From NCBI GenBank assembly GCA_900539625.1, contig UQCW01000024.1, positions 1 through 36,973 on the forward strand: a DNA stretch of 36,973 nt. The letters are read 5' to 3'. Shown one piece after another: positions 15,706 through 23,251 of the stretch (position 1 is its first letter; each line of letters opens with the position of its first letter). Origin of the DNA: an uncultured Prevotella sp. Lineage in GTDB: Bacteria; Bacteroidota; Bacteroidia; Bacteroidales; Bacteroidaceae. The position numbers and the translations under genes are program-made. The notes under the pieces are model-generated. The model had not been told where the DNA came from. It saw nothing but the letters and a program-made list of their open reading frames with translations, and did not search any database.

Positions 15706-17592
15706 TTAGCGGCAATAGATTTTCTTGCCTCCTATTATATAGATGCCGCGTTTGAGCATCTGGCGTTTCTCACCACGATATTCCCTTCCTTCAAGACCGT
15801 ATGTCTTTGTATTTTGGTTCCCAGCTTTTGGTCTCTGAGAAAGAGAGGTGACGGGGTCTCCAGCAAACCGAACTATGTAAGACTTTTTCGCGACACCCAA
15901 CTTCAAGTAGGAACGAAACGGGAGGAGGAAACTTCCAGCGTCTGCCAAGACGAAATGCTGGCCTGAGGCATCAAGCATATAGACATGCTCTTGGCGGGAA
16001 TCAACGAGCAACGTGTCTAACACGCCTGCCATGCCAAGAGACGAAACAGATGGCGGATTGGCAGGAACGACACAATCTTCCGCAACGATGTTCAAGTCCT
16101 TCGTCCCTTCACTCGGAGCATCGGTACTTCTGATTAGCAAGGGCACACAAGAACCGATTTTCTTCTGATTGCCAAACATGAGTTCATCTCCGGAAACCGA
16201 CTCCAACTGCGCCACTTGGTATCCCTCAGGCACTGGAGCGGCGAACGGCAAGAAAAGAGTTTCCCAATTTCCGTCACAGTAGGCTTTTCTGTGGTACGAA
16301 AGTCGGCCTTTCCTTACGGCAAAAGAACGGCTACAGCGAAAGGCACATTTGTCGTGCAACACGGTGTTGGTGAGCAATTCGTTTTCGCCAGAAGAGGTTT
16401 TCACGACGAAAGACCATGAAGGAGGAATAATTTTGCTCTGCTCGGCGTTTACATATATAATGGTGTTCCGAGCACTCGGACGGCCTTCAAAGGATTTCAA
16501 TCCGACTGGCACACTTGCTGAAGACATGTCAAGTTCGTCAATGCCCTCCCATCCAAGGCAGGCCAAGGCATCAGCCGTCCAGCCTCCCTTCAATGTCAAG
16601 CAGCCATTCGAGCGTTCTTCACTTGCGACCTCTGCGGCCACAAGCAAGCAGGCTTTGTCTTCCTGCCGAAGCACTTCTTTCCTGTTCTTCATGCAGAAGG
16701 CACCATTGTCGATGGCAACGATCTTGTTTGAAACGCCACTCAAAGAAATCCCGCCGTTCACGAGTTTCCAAAGCGCGGGAGTTTCATGCAAATTCAAGTC
16801 TGCCCCCAAATAAGCGCCGGAAGCGGATGTCATGAAGAAACAACTGTCTGGCTGACGCACACACGTCAATGCTTCAACATTACCATCTTCTGCCACGGTG
16901 CCGTCTTGCAGCAAATAATGCTCTGCCGCCAAGGAAGCCGCATTTTTTCCCAACACGGCCTGCTCATTTCCAAGCACGACACGCGCACCATCCTCGGGCC
17001 ATTCAACGGTTTGCGGTGCGTTTCTCAAAGCATCACGTTTATAGATTCGGAGGTCTTGGGAATCACAGTTGGCATAATTTCCGAACAAGAAACTTTCCGT
17101 GTCGCTCCACAAACCAATGCTTCTTGAAGGCTCATTGCAATTTCTGAAACGGAAAACGCCGGCACTCCCCGACATTTCCCACTTCGTTTGAGGAGTTGCG
17201 CTCAGCGCGAGATTCGTCTGTTTGGGTTTGTTCACGTAGAGATACTGATTGCCAGAACCCGACTGTAGCACGCAGGTGCCATCGCTCTGACGAACGATTT
17301 TCCAGAGTTCCGCATCAGCAACGCCTGTCAGCGACTTTTCAGTTTCAGCGGCCGAGCCGAGGCGGCGTGCCACACACCGCTTGTTCTTGACGACACTGCT
17401 CAACGCATAAAAACATTGGTCGGCAGGAAGCACTGCGCCTATCACATAGAGGGAATCGGACTGGATTTCCGCCATGTCGTTCACACGCACAAACTGCCAA
17501 TTCTCCACGCTCTGGGCGCAGAGATGACCAGCCGTTGCACACGACAAAACGGCGCAAAGCAAGCCAACCCATATTTTAATATATTGATACAC
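15706..17592 (-). CDS. Large secreted protein of unknown function
   Basis: I do not recognise a named family. The 628-residue protein has a signal peptide (1-26, cut after LCA before Gln27). The N-terminal half has repeated blocks of the form W-K-I-V-R-Q-S-D-G-T-C-V-L-Q-S-G-S-G-N-Q-Y-L, a beta-trefoil-like (ricin-type) pattern often seen in Prevotella surface proteins. The C-terminal half has a WETLFLPFAAPVPEGY block, again a pattern of Prevotella exported proteins. It ends KRGIYIIGGKKIYCR, resembling the short GIYIxxGKK tails common in this group and possibly a sorting signal. It starts 24 bp after rfbA, so the two are probably co-transcribed. Confidence 0.7.
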   Translation of the reverse strand: MYQYIKIWVGLLCAVLSCATAGHLCAQSVENWQFVRVNDMAEIQSDSLYVIGAVLPADQCFYALSSVVKNKRCVARRLGSAAETEKSLTGVADAELWKIVRQSDGTCVLQSGSGNQYLYVNKPKQTNLALSATPQTKWEMSGSAGVFRFRNCNEPSRSIGLWSDTESFLFGNYANCDSQDLRIYKRDALRNAPQTVEWPEDGARVVLGNEQAVLGKNAASLAAEHYLLQDGTVAEDGNVEALTCVRQPDSCFFMTSASGAYLGADLNLHETPALWKLVNGGISLSGVSNKIVAIDNGAFCMKNRKEVLRQEDKACLLVAAEVASEERSNGCLTLKGGWTADALACLGWEGIDELDMSSASVPVGLKSFEGRPSARNTIIYVNAEQSKIIPPSWSFVVKTSSGENELLTNTVLHDKCAFRCSRSFAVRKGRLSYHRKAYCDGNWETLFLPFAAPVPEGYQVAQLESVSGDELMFGNQKKIGSCVPLLIRSTDAPSEGTKDLNIVAEDCVVPANPPSVSSLGMAGVLDTLLVDSRQEHVYMLDASGQHFVLADAGSFLLPFRSYLKLGVAKKSYIVRFAGDPVTSLSQRPKAGNQNTKTYGLEGREYRGEKRQMLKRGIYIIGGKKIYCR

Positions 17593-17616
17593 GTGATGCG
17601 GGGGACAAGATTTCTA

Positions 17617-18501
17617 TCACTTCATTTTTTCGTGAGCCAGCTTGATGAGATACTGCCCATATTGGTTTTTCTTCATCGGCTCAGCCAGTTCAAGCAGGCG
17701 TTCGGGAGTGATCCATCCTTTCTTCAATGCGATGCCCTCCAAGCAAGCCACCTTTAATCCGGTACGTTTTTCAAGCACTTCGATATAGGTGGAGGCTTCG
17801 CTCAAACTGTCGTGCGTTCCCGTATCGAGCCAAGCAAAACCGATGCCGAGCGTCTGTACCATCAATTCCTTGTCATCCAAAAACTGCTGGTTAACCGTGG
17901 TGATTTCAAGTTCGCCACGCTTCGAGGGCTTGATGTGTTTTGCCACGTCAACAACCTTATTGGGATAGAAATACAATCCGACAACGGCATAGTTTGACTT
18001 GGGATGCTCTGGTTTCTCTTCGATGCTCTTGCAACTGCCATCTTCGGCAAACTCAACAACGCCGTAGCGTTCTGGGTCGTTCACGCGATAGCCAAACACG
18101 GTTGCCTTGGCATCTTTCTCCGCCGTCTCAACCGCCGCCTGAAGCATGGCACTGAAACCGCTACCGTGGAAGATATTGTCGCCAAGCACCAGGCATACAC
18201 TATCGTCACCGATAAATTCCTCTCCGATGATGAAAGCCTGCGCCAAACCATCGGGCGAGGGTTGCTCTGCGTATGAAAAATTCACGCCGAAGTCGGAACC
18301 GTCGCCAAGCAAGCGTTTGAATCCCGGCAAATCCTGCGGAGTTGAAATAATCAGTATGTCACGAATGCCCGCCAACATCAACACAGATATCGGATAATAG
18401 ACCATCGGTTTGTCGAAGATGGGAATGAGCTGCTTGCTCACACCTTTCGTTATGGGATAGAGGCGGGTTCCAGAGCCTCCGGCTAATACGATTCCTTTCA
18501 T
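17617..18501 (-). CDS. rfbA: Glucose-1-phosphate thymidylyltransferase
   Basis: RfbA/RmlA makes dTDP-glucose from dTTP and glucose-1-phosphate, the first step towards dTDP-rhamnose for surface polysaccharides. From ATG 18501 the protein has 294 residues, the family length, starting MKGIVLAGGSGTRLYPIT (nucleotide-binding motif 8-16). LVLGDNIFHGSGF, EEKPEHPKSNYAVVGLYFY and WLDTGTHDSL are further landmarks. An in-frame ATG at 18594 would add 31 atypical residues. The other rml genes are absent here. A good promoter with a leader of about 125 nt precedes it. A hairpin AGCGTCAAG/CTTGAACGCT (18587-18609) lies in that leader. Confidence 0.95.
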   Translation of the reverse strand: MKGIVLAGGSGTRLYPITKGVSKQLIPIFDKPMVYYPISVLMLAGIRDILIISTPQDLPGFKRLLGDGSDFGVNFSYAEQPSPDGLAQAFIIGEEFIGDDSVCLVLGDNIFHGSGFSAMLQAAVETAEKDAKATVFGYRVNDPERYGVVEFAEDGSCKSIEEKPEHPKSNYAVVGLYFYPNKVVDVAKHIKPSKRGELEITTVNQQFLDDKELMVQTLGIGFAWLDTGTHDSLSEASTYIEVLEKRTGLKVACLEGIALKKGWITPERLLELAEPMKKNQYGQYLIKLAHEKMK

Positions 18502-18634
18502 GATTATAAGATTAAGTGCAGAGGACATCCTCTGCAGTGTTAGGTATTTCAGTTGTTTGGATAAGAACTCTCCACCAATGGTGCAGAGCGTCAAGCTTGC
18601 TTGAACGCTATGCCGAGGCGAAGCTTATCTTTTG

Positions 18635-18665
18635 CAAAGATAGGATAAATCAAACACAACACAAA
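18635..18665 (-). promoter_or_regulatory. Promoter of the rfbA unit
   Basis: Minus-strand TATCTTTG (18635-18642) lies 19 bp downstream of TTTG (18662-18665). This is the consensus Bacteroidota arrangement of -33 and -7 elements. Confidence 0.75.
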
Positions 18666-18697
18666 ATGTGAGGCAAAGTATTGTTTCCAGATACGTT

Positions 18698-19348
18698 TCA
18701 TTCAGCGTGTGATTTTTCAAAAGCACTTCCATTCCACTTATAAAAAAGAGGATGCAGGCACTTTCCCGCAACGTCATCCAAGTCCTTGCCGAGCGACGGA
18801 AACGACAATGCGACCTTCAAAACGGGCGCACTGCCTTCGCGTTCATCCTCCCAGCTTAGCGTGTAATGGGAATAAGCCGACAATTCTTTGAGCTTTTCCA
18901 ATTGTTCGCTCCGTACATCATCAGCCGGCACGAAGAAATTCTCCGCAGAGAAGTCTGGCAAAACAATGTCGTTTACCAATTTCCAGTTGGCATCATAAAC
19001 ACGCCAACGACTTGAAGGCAATGCCGACGTGAGGGAATGGATGCAGACACAACGGTAGGTGTCGCCAAAAGGCAAGCGCATCATCTCCCACCGACTGACG
19101 TCGCTCAAATCAATCACGAGATGATTGGCTGTTTTCTTCACCATGACAGAACTGCCACCGAAGATATTCTCTCCCTTTGCTGCCATCTGGCTATTAAACA
19201 GGTCGAGCATGTCAAGCCTGGCATTCAGCTCAAGCATTGGCAGTTCCTCTTGTGGCACATGCCTGAACAAAGTGTCAATGCTCTGAGCATGCGTCCCCAC
19301 GCTCACGAGCATAAACAAAATTCCTATAATAGTTTTCAAACGTAACAT
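18698..19348 (-). CDS. DUF3256 family secreted protein
   Basis: This 216-residue protein has a signal peptide (1-21, cut THA before Gln22) and the character of DUF3256 (SIDTLFRHVPQEELPMLELNARLDMLDLFNS, VSRWEMMRLPFGD, VCIHSLTSALPSSRWRVYDANW). This family is confined to Bacteroidota and has no assigned function. It lies 75 bp downstream of the diacylglycerol-kinase-like gene and ends only about 32 bp before the -33 element of rfbA. No terminator is visible between them, so read-through is possible. Confidence 0.78.
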   Translation of the reverse strand: MLRLKTIIGILFMLVSVGTHAQSIDTLFRHVPQEELPMLELNARLDMLDLFNSQMAAKGENIFGGSSVMVKKTANHLVIDLSDVSRWEMMRLPFGDTYRCVCIHSLTSALPSSRWRVYDANWKLVNDIVLPDFSAENFFVPADDVRSEQLEKLKELSAYSHYTLSWEDEREGSAPVLKVALSFPSLGKDLDDVAGKCLHPLFYKWNGSAFEKSHAE

Positions 19349-19423
19349 TTCATTTTCTGTTGGGGTTCCTTTGACACCTTAATCATACAACCGACCAGTG
19401 CCCGAAACCAACCATCCTCAATT

Positions 19424-20371
19424 TTATATGATAAGGAAATCAATCGCTTCCTTTAGAACGTCCACTTTTAAATGCTTCACATGGTTGCAGACATAACGGC
19501 CGTCAAGACTAACTGGCGCCTCGGACAACTGGGTGAAGTCGACTTTTCTCGTTCGCCAAACACTGATGCCCTTATGACTCAGGAAACGGCCCGTGACCAG
19601 AAGATAGATTCCATGAACCAGTTGGGTGAATTTGGGTGTTGTCACCAAACTTATGTCGAGCAAGCCGTTGTAAGGCACCGCACTCGGCGTTTGGCCATAA
19701 CCTCTGGCCGAACCGATGCAAAGGGTCATTGCTCGCTTGTTGACTACTTCGCCGGCGGTCGTGAATTGCAAGTTATAGGTCAATTTACTGAATAGCAGCA
19801 TAAAAGCAGAGAGGAAATGTGACACGGTGCGCAAGCCAAACACGCTAAAAGTCAGGTGCTTGAGATTCATGATTGAAGCTGCAGCCCCGACATTGACACA
19901 ATTGAGGAAATATTCGGTCTGCTCACCATTCTTGGTTTCAATGGCACATCGCCCGACATCTATACTGCGCTTTCTGTTTTCAAGCAACGCCTGGATGTTT
20001 TTGCGGTAGTCTTTAGAATAGAGGCCCCAATAATGGGCAAAGTCGTTGCTATAGCCAGCGGGGATGATGCCCAAAGCAGGGCATTTTCCGTCGGGCAACG
20101 CTGCTTTCATGATACCATTGACGGCATAATTCAAGGCGGCGTCACCACCGACAACCAATATTTCCGTATAAGAATTTTTGGTCATGATGGCGGCAAAACG
20201 TTCAACGTCGGCTGAACTTTCACTGCGCACATAATCATAACTGAAACCCATTTCGTCTAAGCAGCGCCGGATTTTCTTCCAACGCCGACTCCCGCCCGGG
20301 CGCGGACTATAAATCACGCCCATCTTCTTTTCAACTTCCTGGGATTCCTGCTTTATATCTGGTGTTAACAT
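19424..20371 (-). CDS. Diacylglycerol/lipid kinase family protein
   Basis: This 315-residue member of the DAGK_cat lipid kinases has IYSPRPGG near the N-terminus (20-27). VVGGDAALNYAVNG (from about residue 73) stands where the ATP-binding GGDGT motif normally occurs, and IPAGYSNDFAHYWG (from about 103) where G-T-x-N-D-F-A is usual. The Gly-to-Ala and Thr-to-Ala changes in GGDGT are notable. A later SLDGRYV motif is intact. The start is uncertain: ATGs at 20413, 20395, 20371 and 20323 are all in frame. I chose 20371 because it has an A-rich upstream and leaves a short lead before the domain. It lies just after miaA2. Confidence 0.82.
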   Translation of the reverse strand: MLTPDIKQESQEVEKKMGVIYSPRPGGSRRWKKIRRCLDEMGFSYDYVRSESSADVERFAAIMTKNSYTEILVVGGDAALNYAVNGIMKAALPDGKCPALGIIPAGYSNDFAHYWGLYSKDYRKNIQALLENRKRSIDVGRCAIETKNGEQTEYFLNCVNVGAAASIMNLKHLTFSVFGLRTVSHFLSAFMLLFSKLTYNLQFTTAGEVVNKRAMTLCIGSARGYGQTPSAVPYNGLLDISLVTTPKFTQLVHGIYLLVTGRFLSHKGISVWRTRKVDFTQLSEAPVSLDGRYVCNHVKHLKVDVLKEAIDFLII

Positions 20372-20431
20372 ATTTCTTTCGTTCGGTTGATTCATGCCTT
20401 CGTTTCTGGGCAAGAAGCCATACTCTCTTTT

Positions 20432-21382
20432 TTACGATTTCTCATCACAGAGCAAATCCCCCAACTGGTTGTCGCGCAGGAATTGCACGAACTCGGCTTC
20501 ACCTGCTGGAGGAAGAGAAATCCACTGGATGGGGGTGCCACGGCGCTCCATGCCTCTAAACCAGGTCATCTGACGCTTTGCAAACTGATGTATGGCGATT
20601 TCCAGCTGACGAAACATTTCGTCGAAGGTCAGTTTGCCAATCAGATGCAACGTCAGGTATTTGTATTCAAGTCCGTAATAAATCAAGTCCTCGGACTGAA
20701 TACCCTCATCGAGCAACGCTTTCACCTCTGCGAGCATCCCATGTTCCAAACGTTCACGAAGACGCTTGGTAATCCGCTCGCGACGCACTTCCCGACTCAC
20801 GTCAAGCCCGATGGTCAGACTCGACAACTCTGGGAAAGGACGATCTTCCAAAGGCGTATTCTTATAATAGTCGGCAATTTCGATGGCGCGTATGGCTCTC
20901 GAAACGGTGTCGACATCGGTCGTGTTGTGCAAGTGCTTATAAGAGGAAAGCAGCTCCGTCAATTCTTGCAGACTCTTGTCGGCAAGGGCCTCGCGCAACT
21001 GCGGATTCTGCGGAACAGGACTCAGACGGTAGCCGCGCAAAACGCTCTCAAGATAAAGTCCGGAACCTCCACACACCACGACTTTTTTTCCGCGCGAACG
21101 AATGTCGTTATATGCCTCGAGAAAGTCGCGCTGGTATTCAAACAGATTGTATTTCGTTCCAGGCTCAACGATATCAATGAGATGGAAGGGGATTTTCTTG
21201 CCGTTGATTTCATACTCTTCGAGGTCTTTCCCCGTACCGAGATCCATGCGCCGATACACCTGCCGACTGTCGGCACTGATTATTTCAGCGTCAATCAACG
21301 AAGCCAACCGGACGGCAAAACCAGTCTTTCCAGAGGCCGTAGGCCCAAGAATGGTGATAATATCGTAATGGTGCATGTTCAC
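20432..21382 (-). CDS. miaA2: tRNA dimethylallyltransferase, second paralogue
   Basis: This is a second MiaA-type protein, 316 residues, with P-loop GPTASGKT near residue 13, SADSRQVYRRMDLGTGKD, FHLIDIVEPGTKYNLFEYQRDF, CGGSGLYLESVLRGY and the C-terminal FAKRQMTWFRGM. Both paralogues keep the catalytic landmarks, so neither looks dead. Bacteroidales commonly carry two MiaA proteins, and how their tRNA work is divided cannot be told from sequence. The gene is followed closely by the lipid kinase and DUF3256 genes. Immediately upstream lies an intergenic element (21400-21584), and no clear -7 box was seen. Confidence 0.93.
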   Translation of the reverse strand: MNMHHYDIITILGPTASGKTGFAVRLASLIDAEIISADSRQVYRRMDLGTGKDLEEYEINGKKIPFHLIDIVEPGTKYNLFEYQRDFLEAYNDIRSRGKKVVVCGGSGLYLESVLRGYRLSPVPQNPQLREALADKSLQELTELLSSYKHLHNTTDVDTVSRAIRAIEIADYYKNTPLEDRPFPELSSLTIGLDVSREVRRERITKRLRERLEHGMLAEVKALLDEGIQSEDLIYYGLEYKYLTLHLIGKLTFDEMFRQLEIAIHQFAKRQMTWFRGMERRGTPIQWISLPPAGEAEFVQFLRDNQLGDLLCDEKS

Positions 21383-21399
21383 GAGAGTTTATTTAGAGC

Positions 21400-21584
21400 T
21401 AAGTAATGATGAAAGTATAAGTTGGGCAATTTTAACCTGTATGTTTGTTGGTTCTGGAATTTGGAAAAGGGAGCATAGCGGACTATGTGGCCGATGACAA
21501 ATTTCAAAAGCGGCAAATAACACAGGGCATAAGATATAACTCCTTATTTCTCAAAATTGCACAAGTTATTTTTTACCATTACTA
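21400..21584. repeat. 185-bp intergenic terminally inverted element (TAAGTAATG type)
   Basis: The left end reads TAAGTAATGATGAAAGTATA and continues AGTTGGGCAATTTT. The right end, read on the other strand, is TTAGTAATGGTAAAAAATA and continues ACTTGTGCAATTTT. They match imperfectly over about 35-40 bp. The centre holds the hairpin CATAG-CGGA-CTATG (21474-21487) within GGAGCATAGCGGACTATGTG, the same core as in the 7248 and 24946 elements. There is no coding content. The right-end TA (21583-21584) is shared with the next element. Confidence 0.75.
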
Positions 21585-21700
21585 AGTAGGTAGTCAATAT
21601 TTTATAAGCAGAGAAGAACCAGCTTGACATTGTCTTGCCGCATTCTGTTCCCCAACAGCAGCCTTTCATCAGCAACGTAGCACGCTACGCTTCCGTCAGC
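21583..21700. repeat. Partial intergenic element abutting the previous one
   Basis: It starts TAAGTAGGTAGTCAATATTT and, read in reverse complement, aligns with the right part of the element at 24921-25300. Shared features are the core GCGTAGC-x-x-GCTACGT with CTGATGAAAG after it, GGCAAGACAAT, and the TACCTACTTA end. Similarity fades near 21700 and I found no partner end before the gap terminator, so it looks truncated. Confidence 0.65.
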
Positions 21701-21741
21701 CGCCAACATTTCAGATACAAAAATACACACAATATTGTTAC

Positions 21742-21787
21742 AAAAAAAGCCGCTGCAGGATTAATACCTGCAGCGGCCTCTTTTTTT
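21742..21787. terminator. Bidirectional terminator downstream of gap
   Basis: A perfect 11-bp stem (GCCGCTGCAGG / CCTGCAGCGGC) with a TATTAAT-type loop has A-run and T-run flanks. On the minus strand it lies about 15 bp after the gap stop. Confidence 0.9.
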
Positions 21788-21802
21788 CTATGAATTACGG
21801 GA

Positions 21803-22813
21803 TTAGCCGTTAACCTTTGCCATGTGGGCGATGAGTTCGAGAACCTTGTTAGAGTAACCGATCTCATTGTCATACCAGCTGATAACCTTAACGAAAGTAT
21901 CAGTGAGGTAAACACCAGCGTTAGCGTCGAAGATAGAAGTGTGAACGTTACCGAGGAAGTCAGAAGAAACGACAGCGTCCTCAGTGTAAGCCAATACACC
22001 CTTCAATTCGCCTTCAGAGGCTTCCTTCATTGCAGCGCAGATAGCTTCCTTAGAGGCAGCCTTTGCGAGGTTGACAGTCAAGTCAACTACAGAAACGTCC
22101 AAAGTCGGAACACGCATAGAGATACCAGTCAACTTACCGTTCAGTTCAGGAATAACCTTACCTACAGCCTTAGCAGCACCAGTTGAAGAAGGGATGATGT
22201 TGCCAGAAGCAGCACGGCCACCACGCCAATCCTTCAAAGAAGGACCGTCAACGGTCTTCTGAGTTGCAGTAGTAGAGTGAACAGTGGTCATCAAACCGTT
22301 TACGATACCGAACTTGTCGTTCAACACCTTAGCGATAGGAGCCAAGCAGTTAGTAGTGCAAGAAGCGTTAGAAACGAACTGAGTACCCTTTTCGTACTTG
22401 TCGAAGTTAACACCGCATACGAACATAGGAGTGTCGTCCTTTGAAGGAGCAGACATAACTACGTACTTAGCACCAGCCTCGATGTGAGCCTGAGCCTTTT
22501 CCTTAGTCAAGAAGAGACCAGTAGACTCAACTACGTATTCAGCACCTACAGCGTCCCACTTCAAGTCAGCTGGGTTGCGTTCTGCAGTAACACGGATGTG
22601 GTTACCGTTAACGATCAACTCGCTCTTTTCAACGTCAGCTTCGATAGTACCCTGGAACTGGCCGTGCATAGTGTCATACTTGAGCATGTAAGCCAAGTAG
22701 TCAACTGGGCAAAGGTCATTGATACCAACAATCTGAATGTCGCTACGAGTCTGAGCAGCGCGGAATACGAAACGGCCGATACGACCGAAACCGTTAATAC
22801 CTACTTTAATCAT
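21803..22813 (-). CDS. gap: Glyceraldehyde-3-phosphate dehydrogenase, type I
   Basis: This glycolytic enzyme oxidises glyceraldehyde-3-phosphate to 1,3-bisphosphoglycerate. The 336-residue protein starts MIKVGINGFGRIGR (Rossmann fold). Asp33 in INDL suggests NAD+ preference, and the catalytic Cys152 lies in SNASCTTNCLAP. SWYDNEIGYSNKV is near the C-terminus. Codon choice is restricted, consistent with high expression. The start at 22813 is fixed by the family N-terminus; the frame is open to 22912 but that covers the promoter. The gene is monocistronic, with promoter and terminator both visible. Confidence 0.97.
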   Translation of the reverse strand: MIKVGINGFGRIGRFVFRAAQTRSDIQIVGINDLCPVDYLAYMLKYDTMHGQFQGTIEADVEKSELIVNGNHIRVTAERNPADLKWDAVGAEYVVESTGLFLTKEKAQAHIEAGAKYVVMSAPSKDDTPMFVCGVNFDKYEKGTQFVSNASCTTNCLAPIAKVLNDKFGIVNGLMTTVHSTTATQKTVDGPSLKDWRGGRAASGNIIPSSTGAAKAVGKVIPELNGKLTGISMRVPTLDVSVVDLTVNLAKAASKEAICAAMKEASEGELKGVLAYTEDAVVSSDFLGNVHTSIFDANAGVYLTDTFVKVISWYDNEIGYSNKVLELIAHMAKVNG

Positions 22814-22901
22814 AATTTTTTGTATAACTATTAAAATGGTTAATATTCTAATTGTCTTACAAGGAAGGACGGAGCTTCTGCGGCTCTTCCCTTTTGCACC
22901 G

Positions 22902-22909
22902 CAAAGATA
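22902..22909 (-). promoter_or_regulatory. -7 box for gap
   Basis: TATCTTTG on the minus strand matches TAnnTTTG exactly, about 90 nt before the start codon. The -33 region is weak. Confidence 0.65.
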
Positions 22910-22913
22910 CAAA

Positions 22914-23251
22914 ATGATTTTTGTTCAAGCTAACAAGTTTCGTGTAAAAAATCACAAGGAAAGCATCTTTTTGTAAGCCTTTTCTCTCGGCCGCCTTTGA
23001 ATGGGCGCACGATTGTCAAGTAGACTTATGAGAATATGGGGTTTCATGGCTAAATTTGGCGTACGAAACTCTAAAAACGCGGAGCACCTTATTAAGAGTA
23101 TTCATCACACACAGCCCAGCCACCGCTCGTGCGCCGTAGCTTCTCCGAACAGTTTTTTAATCACCCCACCAGACATTTCCAAAGAATATCACAATATTTC
23201 TCAGAAAAAATAAGTATTTTTGCTCCTACAATACATATTATCCCTTTCAAG
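22914..23251. other. Divergent gap/guaA intergenic region
   Basis: About 340 bp lie between the gap promoter and guaA. A -7 box for guaA is at 23215-23222, and a further TAnnTTTG match (TAAATTTG, 23051-23058) has no gene directly after it. A 70-codon open frame at 23001-23213 resembles nothing I know and is not called. Confidence 0.5.
23215..23222 (+). promoter_or_regulatory. -7 box for guaA
   Basis: TATTTTTG fits TAnnTTTG 29 nt upstream of the chosen guaA start. I saw no good -33 element. Confidence 0.55.

Noticed and set aside
23001..23213. Possible 70-residue gene upstream of guaA
   Set aside because: It overlaps the guaA promoter region, has no recognisable similarity, and its composition looks like non-coding DNA.
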